Below are positions 48,545 to 58,799 of a DNA stretch of 64,000 bases, piece after piece. Position 1 is the first letter of the stretch. Every line of letters starts with the position of its first letter. The notes under the pieces are model-generated. The model made no database searches, had not been told where the DNA came from, and saw only the letters and a program-made list of their open reading frames with translations. The DNA is from Eumeta japonica (taxonomy: Eukaryota > Arthropoda > Insecta > Lepidoptera > Psychidae). Location: contig BGZK01001274.1 of the NCBI GenBank assembly GCA_005406025.1, forward strand, positions 1 through 64,000. The letters are read 5' to 3'. Made by a program: the position numbers and the translations under genes.

Positions 48545-48990
48545 CGCCCTCTACTAAAATAAAACCGGTCGAGTGCAAATCGGACGCGCTTTTGGAGACT
48601 CCGTACAATGCAGTATTTAATAAACGAGGCATTGTTAGTTGTTACTTATTAAGAGTTGGAGAAAGTGAAAAGTTAACAACTTTTTTTTCAGATATTTGTG
48701 AATGTCTGTATTTTTGTTTTGCCTTTTATATAATATCAGACCTTCCATGATCATGTTCATTTGAAATCGTTTTGGTTATAAATTCTCTAGATAAAACGCC
48801 AAAATCGTCATTTTGGAATTTTTTTGGGGAATAAGACTCAAATCGATTTGATTAAGAATATTACATGTGTCTGTGTATATAATTTTTTTGCAAACCCTTT
48901 GAACGATATCTGCCACGACTAATTAATAATTAAAAAAATCAGGCTCATTAATAGCTCCGTATTTAATGCAAAAGGACTTAAGGTGGAATT
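48545..48990. mobile_element. Fragment of a dispersed repeat (GGTCGAGTGCAAATCGGAC)
   Basis: GGTCGAGTGCAAATCGGAC followed by GGAGACTCCGTACAATG is a diverged form of an arthropod repeat known from memory (usual form GCCAAGTGCGAGTCGGAC, then GGGTTCCGTA). No coding frame. The right boundary is approximate. Confidence 0.45.
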
Positions 48991-49658
48991 CTTTCGTTAC
49001 AGATAGATTCTAATCGTAGTTGACTATTTTAAAAATGTAATCATTCTTGAAGCAACCATGATAAATATAAATAAAGCCTTTTGTTTTGGTATAGTATATC
49101 AAATGTTTCAAATCTGCATTAAACAATTGTTAAAGTTATTAAAAAATAAAATTATGCAGAAAATGTTTTTTTTTTGCATATGATTTTAAAATCAAAAAGT
49201 TTTAATAGAAATTATTGAAGAACAAGAAATTTCAAATAAAAAAGTTGTCAATATCCAAAATTTTATGTCCATAAGATTTTCCATTTAAAAATGACAATAG
49301 AGCACATTTAGGCTACACAGCCTAAAATACGATAGAAGTAACAAAAAATATTCTTAAATGAAAATTAATGTAACAATATTTTTTTGTATTCAAATAAAAA
49401 AAACTGTCACTAATTTTCCAGAAAATGAGCCTATTGTCATTAATTACTTCTTTGGAAGTATTCATTTAGTTTCCAAGTCGGATAATAGGCATGATGACTG
49501 ATTTTCAAAAACTACTCCATATTGTTCTTAGGTGTCTATTTTATACAAAATAAATCGTATTTCTATAAAAAATATAGGTTTTGGTGCAAAAAATTACCTA
49601 TAAAAAATAAAATTTGAATTATGCACCAAAACGCTTGATTGGTAATGGCGTCTGCCTA

Positions 49659-49666
49659 TGACGTCA
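49659..49666. promoter_or_regulatory. CRE/ATF site upstream of the THAP gene
   Basis: Perfect TGACGTCA about 80 bases before the THAP start codon, within the left inner inverted repeat. An ATTGG (inverted CCAAT) lies about 17 bases upstream. Confidence 0.45.
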
Positions 49667-49744
49667 CGCTTTCGTAAACATTTGTTAGCAGCTTGAATGT
49701 GTATTGTTTATTTTGATATCTAATTAAGATTTTGTGCTAAACTC

Positions 49745-50208
49745 ATGAATCCTAATGTGTATCGATGGTGTGCGGTTCCTCAATGTAATAATACATCTAC
49801 AAAAACTCCCAACAAGTTATTTATTGACGTCTCAATGCATAAAAAACATAGAAACAAGTGGTTAAATCTTGCAAGGCGAGATCCAGCAGATATATCTTCA
49901 AGTTCAGTAATTTACTTCTGTGAAGACCATTTTGACGTAAGTATTAACTTTATTCGCTATGTAATAATAAATTAATGAACATAATTATCCTAATTTATAA
50001 ATAATTCAGTCGTCAAGTTTGAGGTTAAGTTTTATTGCTTTATTGCTAAAAACTTTTATTCTTGTTCCAGTTACCAAATGATATAGAAAACTATATTCAG
50101 TATCGTGTGATGGGTTCTGTTTCCCAAGTGCGCATGAAGTCAGGATGTATTCCCACAAAATTTGAATGCCAACCCGACAGAAGAAAACGAACTGCTTTCA
50201 TAACATAA
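49745..50208 (+). CDS. THAP zinc-finger protein, 109 aa, two exons
   Basis: Exon 1 is 49745-49936 and exon 2 is 50071-50208. The intron has donor GTAAGT and acceptor TTGTTCCAG and splits the frame cleanly between codons. The THAP C2CH motif is complete: C9 and C14, then C59-x2-H62 followed by F63, with the conserved W39 and a C-terminal IPTKF box (91-95) in the place of AVPTF. The tail ECQPDRRKR is basic. THAP domains bind DNA and are common in DNA transposons (P, Kolobok and some Harbinger-like elements) and in genes derived from them. There is no catalytic domain, so this may be a truncated transposase or a small DNA-binding accessory protein. The frame is undamaged. Confidence 0.75.
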
Positions 50209-50300
50209 CCTCAAAGTGTCGTACTCAAGCATAATATAGATACTTTGTGAAAATTTAGGTCGTTTAATGTATTTTGAATAATATTTAATGCAATACTTAC

Positions 50301-50428
50301 TTGGAAGTTTTAACATATCGAAATTCTGCCGAACAAAAGCCATTGTTTGATGCAAAAAATCCTCCCAGCATCAACAAGTCGATTTTTGGCAAACTTGAAC
50401 TGTTTGCTTCCATAAATCCTTGTTCCAT
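50301..50428 (-). CDS. First coding exon of a YqaJ-associated element protein, truncated
   Basis: From ATG 50428 the minus strand is open for 42 codons to a perfect donor (GTAAGT, plus-strand 50295-50300). It contains LPKIDLLMLGGFF and FCSAEFRYVKTS. From memory, SAEFR.VKTS is typical of the N-terminal part of insect proteins that carry a SWIM-like zinc finger and a YqaJ-type nuclease domain, often near THAP genes in repeats. No continuation of that family (the expected SYGD..VGYV block) is found before the THAP gene, so the rest is deleted. A second ATG at 50413 is in frame. The gene is convergent with THAP, 93 bases apart. Confidence 0.5.
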
Positions 50429-50582
50429 GAATAATGTTTCCTTCTCGTAGGTACTTTTGTTTATAAAAGCCAAGACACAACATTTATATCAAGTAAATAT
50501 CAGTTAAACTGTAAAAAAAAAAATGGAAATACAAAGCAAGATCGCAATGTCCTTAAAACGTTTAATAATGTTTACGAAAGCA

Positions 50583-50590
50583 TGACGTCA
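50583..50590. promoter_or_regulatory. CRE/ATF site upstream of the minus-strand exon
   Basis: Perfect TGACGTCA in the right inner inverted repeat, about 155 bases before the minus-strand start codon. On that strand a CCAAT lies just upstream. Confidence 0.45.
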
Positions 50591-50775
50591 CACGCTTCGG
50601 ATTGGTGTTTGACTTAATATGGCGAATTGATGAGTTTTGTGTTTTTATTTTTATAAAATAAAAATAATCACACTGGTTTTTAAAAAATAAGTGACATAAA
50701 AAGAATCTTTATATTGTGTATAATTGTTTTAAATCATAATTTCAGTGATTCTTGCTGACTGTCATCATGCCTATT

Positions 50776-51700
50776 GTTAAACAGAATCTACCAAAATGAT
50801 TTCCCTTCGTTAAGATTTTATGATAACTACACGACACCCAATGAGAGTGTGACATTGTCATATATATTGTCACATTTTTTTAGATGTCATCAATCGAAAA
50901 AACTGTTGAATTTATTTCAGATAGCTGTCTCTAGAATTAACACATATCTAAAATTGCAAAATAGTCAAGCAAACGAACTACTTATGTAATTACGTTTTTG
51001 AAATCGATACTGATACGCACAAATCAAAGACCGCATCGGGTCATTGCGCAAACAATCCGCGACGGCCGAATGTAACCGACAGTGATACGCGACAGAAAAC
51101 GATTTAAATTAACACGTATAAGTATATTTATAAGTTCATCAACACGAAAACTATTGGAACATGTATTTAGAAATGTTGAATGGTTATTACTAACAGATTA
51201 TTTGCCAAACAAAAAATACGATGGACAACATATGTTATTTGTTGGACCAACTATAAAAGTTGCTCAAGAAAAAGTAGTTGCAAACTCAATAGATTTTTTA
51301 TAATTTCATTTCATTTTAATAATGTGTAGTTAAAAAACGGCCTTCTGCAAATTGACCACCCACCCCACTGTTCCGACTCAGCATTTTGTGATTATTCCCT
51401 GAATTTTAAAAAAAGTTTAAGGGGACAACAATTTTACCATATGATGAGGTGACGGCAGCGACAATAGTCTTTTTTCAATGATTTATGTCTCTTTATGAGA
51501 AATCTAATAAGTCTTTTCCCCTCTCAGGGGACTATATTAAAGAATAAAAATTAGTGTGCATGCTTATCTATGCTTTCAAAGTTACTTAGATTGCTTATCA
51601 GCTTCCCCAGGATTACGATTCGGTATCGCTTCCAAATATATACAGATTGCTGTGCCAAATTTTTGTCGCTCAACTACTGAGCGCGGCCCAACCAAAATAA
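50776..51700. other. Noncoding stretch with unassigned frames
   Basis: Frames at 50774-50989 and 51082-51303 have ordinary composition (the second contains DYLPNKKYDGQHMLFVGP) but no recognisable family. They may be further remnants of mobile DNA. Confidence 0.3.
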
Positions 51701-51704
51701 TTTA

Positions 51705-51930
51705 ATTTAGATTGCTATATTTGGCCCTTAATCCTCCACGTTCGCTCATGACGCAACGCCTGGTACCGAAGGCTAAAGATGCCCTCGAAGATACGAAGGG
51801 AGAACCTTTTATTTGATTTAAGTCCAAAATATATCGATCGATTCGCCTGCACTCAGTAGTCGAACCAGTTACCATCTGGTTGCAAGACAACGTTACTGCC
51901 CACTGAGTTACAACCACACACGTACAGGGT
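51705..51930 (-). mobile_element. tRNA-headed SINE-like element
   Basis: On the minus strand 51925-51850 has an A box (TAACTCAGTGGGCAGTAACG) that fits the pol III consensus and a B box (GGTTCGACTAC) about 37 bases on, followed by about 150 bases of body. The B box differs from consensus at its end, and no cloverleaf closes, so this is a SINE head, not a tRNA gene. Confidence 0.5.
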
Positions 51931-52029
51931 ATCGGTGTGATGTCGATTATCACATATCACACCTTTAAAAATATTTCAGCAAATTTATTTCAAAAAATAA
52001 CGATACACAAATCCTCCATGTCTGCCGTC

Positions 52030-53160
52030 ACGTGCGAGAACGGATATTAGAATTAGTGGCTACAGACGGCGAACCGCGAAATCGTTATTTAGTTACCGGA
52101 CACGTGCGCCATCTGTCCGCGCCTCGGCCGCGGCGCCCGACCGCCCTCAGCACCGGACGGGCTGATAGGGCCTATATTTCAAATCAACAATACTCAAGTC
52201 TGAATCCATCGGATGATGTTGGGTTTATAAAACTTTACTTACCTGTACATTTTATTTTGTTTGCCAATCCGTCCTGATTATTCCAAGTGCTTGTACAGTA
52301 TTCTCGAGTTTAGTAGTTTCAGATCAAAGAGTCTCTAGAAAAAAACATTAGGATTAAAAAAAAACTTAAAGAAAATAAAAAAAATAAAACTAAGTGGTTC
52401 GCATCACGAGCGTAGCCACGAACGGGCAGGGGGTACTACGAAGAAGCTGTAGCTTTAGTTAGGTTACTTGAGCACCTGACGCAAGCTTTCGAACCAAAAT
52501 TTAAAAAAAAAGTAAACATTATCCTGGCTACATTCTTGATTCGCGTTAACTTTATAGGTACTTCGGCTACCCTGTCCTCAGTGGTATTTGTATTGCAATT
52601 CTTTTATAAATTTGAATAATGCAACCTTAATTCATAACAACCTGAAAATCTAAATCTGAAACATTAGGTACATTTCAGTACGATATTAAGACTTTATACA
52701 AACTGAAACTGTTAACATTTTAATATGCTTATTATTCTTACCGTCAGCCGATGTATATTTAGGTCGATATAATCGATATCTATAACGGGAGTTATTTCTA
52801 GATATAGGGGCGTCTTTTATCAAAAATAATCGCAATTTTAATAAATAGTGCCCTAAGTGAAGACGCCATAATATGCTGCAATTTCGCTCCAAGCCATTCG
52901 TATACCCGGCATCGAATGCACCCTATAAGTGGTAATTTCCTGGTGAGATTCAATATTCGGAATAACATTACCGACTCCCCGGGATCGCAGGCGAGCAGGT
53001 ACTATGGACCTCGACCGGCCAACTCGCCGGCTCATCGCTTTAAGTCATAACGACCGCGCGGGGGCGGGAGAGGTCACGCCACCTCAATTAACCCTAATTG
53101 GAATGCCCCTACCTACTGCGCAACAGATTTTAATATATTTAACGGCGGAGAGTAGACGAA
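52030..53160. other. Noncoding stretch with GC-rich islands
   Basis: GC-rich patches at 52060-52170 and 52980-53080. The 126-codon plus frame at 53004-53384 crosses the second and has no recognisable domain. The word GAGCGTAGCCACGAACGGG near 52408 looks like a repeat fragment. Confidence 0.4.
53085..53100. promoter_or_regulatory. Palindromic homeodomain-type site
   Basis: CAATTA and TAATTG flank ACCC in an inverted arrangement beside a GC-rich patch. TAATTG/CAATTA is a common homeodomain core. Binding is inference. Confidence 0.25.
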
Positions 53161-53399
53161 GGGGTTCTTTTAATATTAGTGTTCTTCGGTGTTCTTCGTA
53201 TACCCACGATAAGTATTACCATGTTTTATGTTCCACAATCCTCCACATCCATCCATATAATACGTCATTTTTTTTAATATTTTTAATCTCCCTTCCAAAT
53301 AGTCACATGGACGCAAATCGACGACTATATTCACGTAACACGCGGAATGGCGGCATGGCGGCGTTTATCAAAATTAAAGGTTGATTTGAAGAATAATTC

Positions 53400-53955
53400 A
53401 CTTCGAGATGCAAAGGTTTACTTTAGGTAAAGGTAAAAGGTAGCTTTAAATCTCAATACCACTGATAAGATAAGCAGTTTATGAAAATTAATTTAATGAG
53501 AGAATCGAGTTTGACACAATTGATTCAACTCTATTCTTGCACCCATACCCCGACTCTCAATTTCGTCGATTTATAAAATGTATTTGTCCCCCAAAAGTAT
53601 CATGTTTAAAGTGAAATTGTAACATAAAGAAATATATTCGAAACAAAGACGTATTCTTAATCACCACAGAGCTATTGGATTTTGAATCAAATTTTTGTAA
53701 ATGAAAATTGTTGATGCTTAAACGGTTGACAAATTTTTATTGGATTTTCATAATTGATATGGCATTTTTAATTGAGAATTGTTTTACTCTTAAAAATATC
53801 TGTAAAGTAATTCATAATAGTTTCAATTAGTTTAATGAACCCTATGGCTCACTCGTTTCTATAATTCATTTTGTTTGCCATTTCGTTAACATTGAAAACA
53901 ATTTTATTGGAAATAGATCTAAGAAAGTATTTTCAAAAATATTGCATTTTTTTCG
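53400..53955. other. Noncoding AT-rich stretch
   Basis: Nothing supported. Confidence 0.55.
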
Positions 53956-53959
53956 TATT

Positions 53960-54180
53960 TTCAAGGGGAAACAAGCCTGCATACCACCAGAGAATAGGTA
54001 ATCATCGTTGCCCATGGAGCTCGCAACTCTAGAAGAATCACCAGTACGTTGCCGGCCTCTTAGGTGGGAATAGGATATGTAATGAAAGAGGGATTGATAG
54101 AGGGGCGTGGGATGCTGGAGAGGAAGTGGGCTACCGGAACTCTCACTCGCTGTAACGAAACACAGCAGTGGAAGATGTTA
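53960..54180. mobile_element. Lepidopteran dispersed repeat (GTTGCCGGCC class)
   Basis: The words CCCATGGAGCTCGCAAC, AGTACGTTGCCGGCCTCTTA and CACTCGCTGTAACGAAACACAG appear in the order I remember for a very common moth and butterfly repeat. No coding frame. Confidence 0.6.
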
Positions 54181-54569
54181 GTTCGTCTGTATTCTATAAG
54201 TATTCTGTACTAAAGATGAGAATTTCAAAACCAATTGAAATATTAATAATTGCTTTGGAATTTATATATTAATTGATACATCGACAAAAAAATAAACATA
54301 AACAAATTATACTTATTTTTTTAGAAAATAGATAAAGTTTATTAGCAATCATAAACTTTCAACTTCTCTATGTGTTTGTGATTTGTAAAAGTAGAAATTA
54401 AGAGCATCAGCGTCCGTTGAATAGTTATTTGAGAAGTTAAACAGGAGCTACAAAAGATACGGAGATGAGCCAAATAAGAGCGGAAGGAATAAATAACTCT
54501 GATCCGAAAAACCTTTTAATTTCGTCGAGACTTTTGCATAGTAATACATTGAGGGATTTAATCTTATTT

Positions 54570-54730
54570 TTAGGGTTTTTTGGCGATGAAAAAACGGAAC
54601 CTTTATAATACTACTTTAGTATCTGCCTATATATCTGCCTGGCCGCTCGTCGTAGCTAGTTTTCTCCGAATCTACTATACCAAAAATTGCAAATTTATAC
54701 ACATTACATATAACACATAGCGTAAATAAT
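54570..54730. mobile_element. Fragment of a dispersed repeat (AAAAAACGGAACC class)
   Basis: GGCGATGAAAAAACGGAACC followed by CTTTATAATACTACTTTAGT, a degenerate TCTGCC repeat and TTTTCTCCGAATCTACTA follows the order of a common arthropod repeat (memory). Diverged, noncoding. Confidence 0.45.
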
Positions 54731-55480
54731 CCAGTTCTGAATGTGGGGATCCAGTTAGAAAATTAAAATAAAATTTAATCAAGTCTATGACACATCAAAC
54801 CAATTGTTTTGTTACGATAAGTATAAAATTTCCTGCGAAAGCGGACAATAGTCACCAAAAGAAAATGTATACAAAATTTGCTGCATAGTGTCAGCGAGGA
54901 CTAATAATATGATTAACTAGAAATATTAAAATTAATAATATATACGAAACCCTTTCCCACGAATCTGTTCCGCACTTGGTTGTTTTTAAATATTTCAAGT
55001 CTTGTCTTCTCCATGGTGTGGCATTTACGTCACCTAAAAAATGAGCACCTTATTTTTGAGCACATCTCTAGTAAAAATATTAAATACTATTTATGTAGCA
55101 ATAGACCTGTCATTAGGCGCTCCGCTCGTAAATAATTTTTAGTACGATTTGTGCTCTAGTCATCAGCTAGCGTTGAATAGTATAATCATCACGTTAATTA
55201 AATTAGCTTCTGACGGCAGAATCCTCTTTGAATCGTAAATGTTGTGTGGTTTTCCAAATAAGAAACTTAATAAGTAGGAGACGGACCGTTATCTGTGATA
55301 TTGAATTGAATGACTATCGTGATGAATAACCAGTGTGCAGAGCTTTCTTCGGAAGCTTTCGAGTTTTAGAAAATTGGCTTATATTTCCAATATTAAATAT
55401 TAAGATACGTAATATCGAATGTGGCAAATTTCATCAAAACCTTTAAAGACGTTTCTGAGGAATCAACAATTGTCTCTTTA
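54731..55480. other. Noncoding stretch
   Basis: Nothing supported. Confidence 0.55.
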
Positions 55481-55536
55481 ATGTGATTGGATCGATTAGA
55501 TTACGATAGGTATATCGTAATCTAATCCGATCACAT
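55481..55536. repeat. Long hairpin, 24-bp stem with a 4-base bulge
   Basis: 55481-55508 pairs with 55513-55536 over a 4-base loop. The stem shares ATTAGATTACGATA exactly; the outer part (ATGTGAT.GG) pairs after a four-base bulge. A transcript would fold into a microRNA-precursor-sized hairpin, but the loop is short for a typical precursor and the sequence matches no microRNA that I know. Confidence 0.8.
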
Positions 55537-56223
55537 AGAATCATATTCGAAAGTAGAATAAATGGATTACATACATATTCATAAATAAATAATTATGAAT
55601 ATTTTGCAATCCTCACATAAGAAGTGAATTCGCTTAAAAATAGTATTAAAAAACATATTTCGGTCAACACTTTTCTAAAACTCAAATAAAATTATTTTTC
55701 TAAAGTACTATTCACTGAAGGTGCGGGCAAACGTCTTGAAAAAATTGACACTTCGATGATAGACGAATAAAGGAAACTGTGCCGTGTGAAACCCCTACAT
55801 GGTAACGAGCACGCAACCCGTCAGTACGGGTGTGAACTAGTAAATGTGCAGAAGTACCGTCCTGCATGGTGTAACTGTGAGCTTCACCATATTAATTGTG
55901 AGCTAATGGTCTTACGTTACCAATTAAAAAAATAATTAGTTAAGGAAGTAAACATTTCACTGAATCCTGTAAAACATTCCTTCCTTCCATTAAACATATT
56001 CGCTTTATAGATTTTATCAGTCTATATACCATAGACAGTCGTACCATGACGTATAACGATTATAAAATTTAAATTAGTAGATAACCGGTAACTTTAAATT
56101 AGTATCGTAACCGTCATTAATTTCAAGGCGTCACAGCATAAATAATTTATGTATAAGATATACATGAAATCCAAATAATATTGTAGTTTGTAAACTTTAC
56201 AATAATTTCTCATTTCATTACAG
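55537..56223. other. Noncoding stretch
   Basis: Nothing supported apart from the polypyrimidine tract and acceptor at its right end. Confidence 0.55.
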
Positions 56224-56265
56224 ATATGCTTCAGTCGTTGCTACAGCCAAGAGATACACAAAGAC
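56224..56265 (+). other. Candidate 42-nt symmetric microexon
   Basis: The acceptor TTTCTCATTTCATTACAG ends at 56223, and the donor GTGAGT starts at 56266. The 42 bases between are a multiple of three and open in all three frames: ICFSRCYSQEIHKD, YASVVATAKRYTK (after one base) or MLQSLLQPRDTQR (after two). Such symmetric microexons are typical cassette exons in long neuronal genes. Which gene it belongs to cannot be seen here. Confidence 0.35.
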
Positions 56266-56271
56266 GTGAGT

Positions 56272-58140
56272 ACTTCTACTGTTTAATTGAATCCGCATAC
56301 AGACACGCACATACACACACACACAAAGTCAAACATTAGCAGCACTGTAGTTTCCGTTGTTTACGTCGTTTCTTTGATTGAGTATGTTTGCTTTTGGCAG
56401 AGAAATGTCAGAGGTGAGCCGCAGACAATGGAGTACAAAATCTAAAGGTTATGGTTTGGGAATCGGTAACACATTTCAGTCTAAGAAATTGTATTGTAAA
56501 GGATGTAGTTCCTGAAATTGATGTCGATTAAAATGAATAGCACTGCAAATCAATTTCCAATCAACCAGTCACATTTCAATAGATTTAAACTGTTACGTTG
56601 AATTAGTTATACTACGTTGAAGTGTATAAATAATTGTAAAAATGGTTCAACGCCTTTGAATATTTATTAAAGAGTCATAAATTTAATGTAAATAAAACGA
56701 CAAGTCTCTTTCGAATATTAATGCGCAGTAAAAATAAGTATTCACACGGAAAAGTCATAGAAAATATTTAATGACTAAATCAGATTAAAATACATAAACC
56801 TATTGAGACAATATGATCAAGATAAAATCGCATTCCATGTGTTATTAAGAGTTTTTTCAGTGAAGTAGTAAGAACAACACATTTGGAATAAAGATTCAGC
56901 TTCATTACATTCTAAGAGAAGTACCTTTAACATGAAATTGAAACGTCATATTCCACTCTAAGAAGCTGCTACAGTCTACCGATTTAAAAAAATATATTAT
57001 TTTAAACTAAAATAATATTTCTTATGTAAAAAATGGAATGCGTTTCGTACGTGACATCGATTGCGCCTACAATAAGGGTTATAGTTTACAGAATAATAAA
57101 TTAGGTAGCGTAAGAATACAGCAGATGCATGTCTTTTTCTCGGTAATTATATGTATGATTTTTTTCTTTACTTTTCCTTTAATAAGTGTATGTCAGATAG
57201 TGGCTTATATATCTTTCGTAAATGCGGAAGATTTATTATCTTCCCGCTCGTTTACGACATAAATTTAATAATCATCATGAACAAATCAAAGAATATAAAT
57301 TTTACGGCCTCTTTCATAATACGAGACACCCACATTTCGCAGTTATCTGACCCCATCACGACGGACCCCGACTTCATCGCCTCGTGCAAATTTCACACGC
57401 TACGGAAGCAATTCTTATTCTTACCCTCGTCGTATCAGTATCCTCGAGGCTGACGAGCCGTCGACGAGTGGTATTGTTAGTTAAACTAACGTGTTTAAGA
57501 TTATAACAAGCCATCGGCGCACGCGCGGGTTAAAGCCACCCCTCGGATTGAACCTAATGTAAGTCACCGATGGTATATCATGTCCATAAATGTAGTATTA
57601 TAGTTACCATTTTAATAATTTAATACAAATGAGATATTATAAAGAAAAAGTGTGTCATAGTTTAATTCTATGCTTCATTTTAATACGAAAATATGAAATC
57701 CGTTCGCCGAATATAGATATACGATAAAAACCAACTGACTAGGTTAAAGTTTCATTGAAAACTCTAAATCCCATAAATATTTAAAAATTAAACAGAACCA
57801 AAGCATTTTTTTTTATATGGAATCAATTCGAACTTAGCGATATGCTAACAATTGCGTAACTTTATTGAGAGAAATTAAGAGATAAGCCGAGGGGTCTTTT
57901 AGTTTGATATGTGTGCAGCCGAAGAATACAACATTCTTATTACTGAATTAATGTTCGATTTAATAGAATGTAAAAAGCTGACATGGATGGAGTTTAAAGT
58001 TAGTATTTGTAGTGTATGTTCTTCACTATAAACAACACTTTACAATCACATTCGACTATAAATTAACGCAAAAAAAGTAATTATATTCGTATGATCGTAG
58101 AAAAATGGATCACTTATTATCCCAAGTGTATACAGTAAGC
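56272..58140. other. Noncoding stretch
   Basis: Frames at 57038-57453 have no recognisable content. A short GC-richer patch lies at 57340-57470. Confidence 0.5.
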
Positions 58141-58149
58141 TGTAAAAGA

Positions 58150-58510
58150 ATCATCCATCAAACACTGACAGCCCGAGGACACGGACGGCGAACAGGCCTA
58201 CCGACCCCCGGGACCACGGCGAGGGACACCACATTGACCGAGGGCAGTGGTCACTGACGTCTATTCCCAGGACTACACACTCCAGGTCCAAATGTCCGAT
58301 TGATAGCGAAAGCCAATGATGTATCTCGACAGGTAAACGAATTGAGCGCGAGCTAGGAGCCGTCGTGAGTTCGCCGACCTGTAACCACGATTCGTCTCAA
58401 CCGCCGTACCATTTTTATGAGCGCCGACCCGAAAAGAGGGTCGTCACAAATTTTAGATCCCAACGCGTCCTGTCTGTGGCGTCGTATCAACGGAAGGGAT
58501 GATCTATCTC
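58150..58510. other. GC-rich block without open frame
   Basis: About 360 bases, clearly richer in G and C than the flanks, but stops interrupt every frame. It could be an old mobile-element fragment, a decayed exon or a regulatory block. I recognise none of it. Confidence 0.3.
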
Positions 58511-58762
58511 GATGAGGGTTGAATGTTAATATTTTTGATGTGTGTCTTATAAGGTTGTAAAAACTGACTATCTTTTTCTATAAAAATACAAAACGGTATA
58601 TCTAATCACACAAACTGTTATCTGCTCGTCAAATATTATGCTGTAAAAAGAAAAAAATGTCCCTTTTAAATAAGTAGCATCGGCCACTCATTTCTGAAAT
58701 TAAATTTTCATAATGAAAACTCCTGTGTCAATATATTCAGAACCTTTAGACCGTTTTTAAAT

Positions 58763-58793
58763 CATCCGATATAATGTCTATCGATATCGGATG
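58763..58793. repeat. Inverted repeat, 10-bp arms
   Basis: CATCCGATAT at 58763-58772 is inverted exactly at 58784-58793. Confidence 0.7.
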
Positions 58794-58799
58794 CTGTTC

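Larger units (their letters stand above)
49484..50775. mobile_element. Compact element with nested inverted repeats carrying a THAP gene and a facing exon
   Basis: Outer repeats AATAGGCATGATGAC (49484-49498 and 50761-50775) are perfect. Inner repeats TGACGTCACGCTTTCGTAAAC (49659-49679 and 50570-50590) differ at one base. Between them lie a two-exon THAP gene on the plus strand and a coding exon on the minus strand, convergent. Both inner repeats contain TGACGTCA and have an ATTGG/CCAAT word on the outer side. The layout fits an internally deleted DNA transposon. The gap between outer and inner repeats shows only patchy similarity, and the target duplication is not clear, so the true ends may differ. 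Confidence 0.55.
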
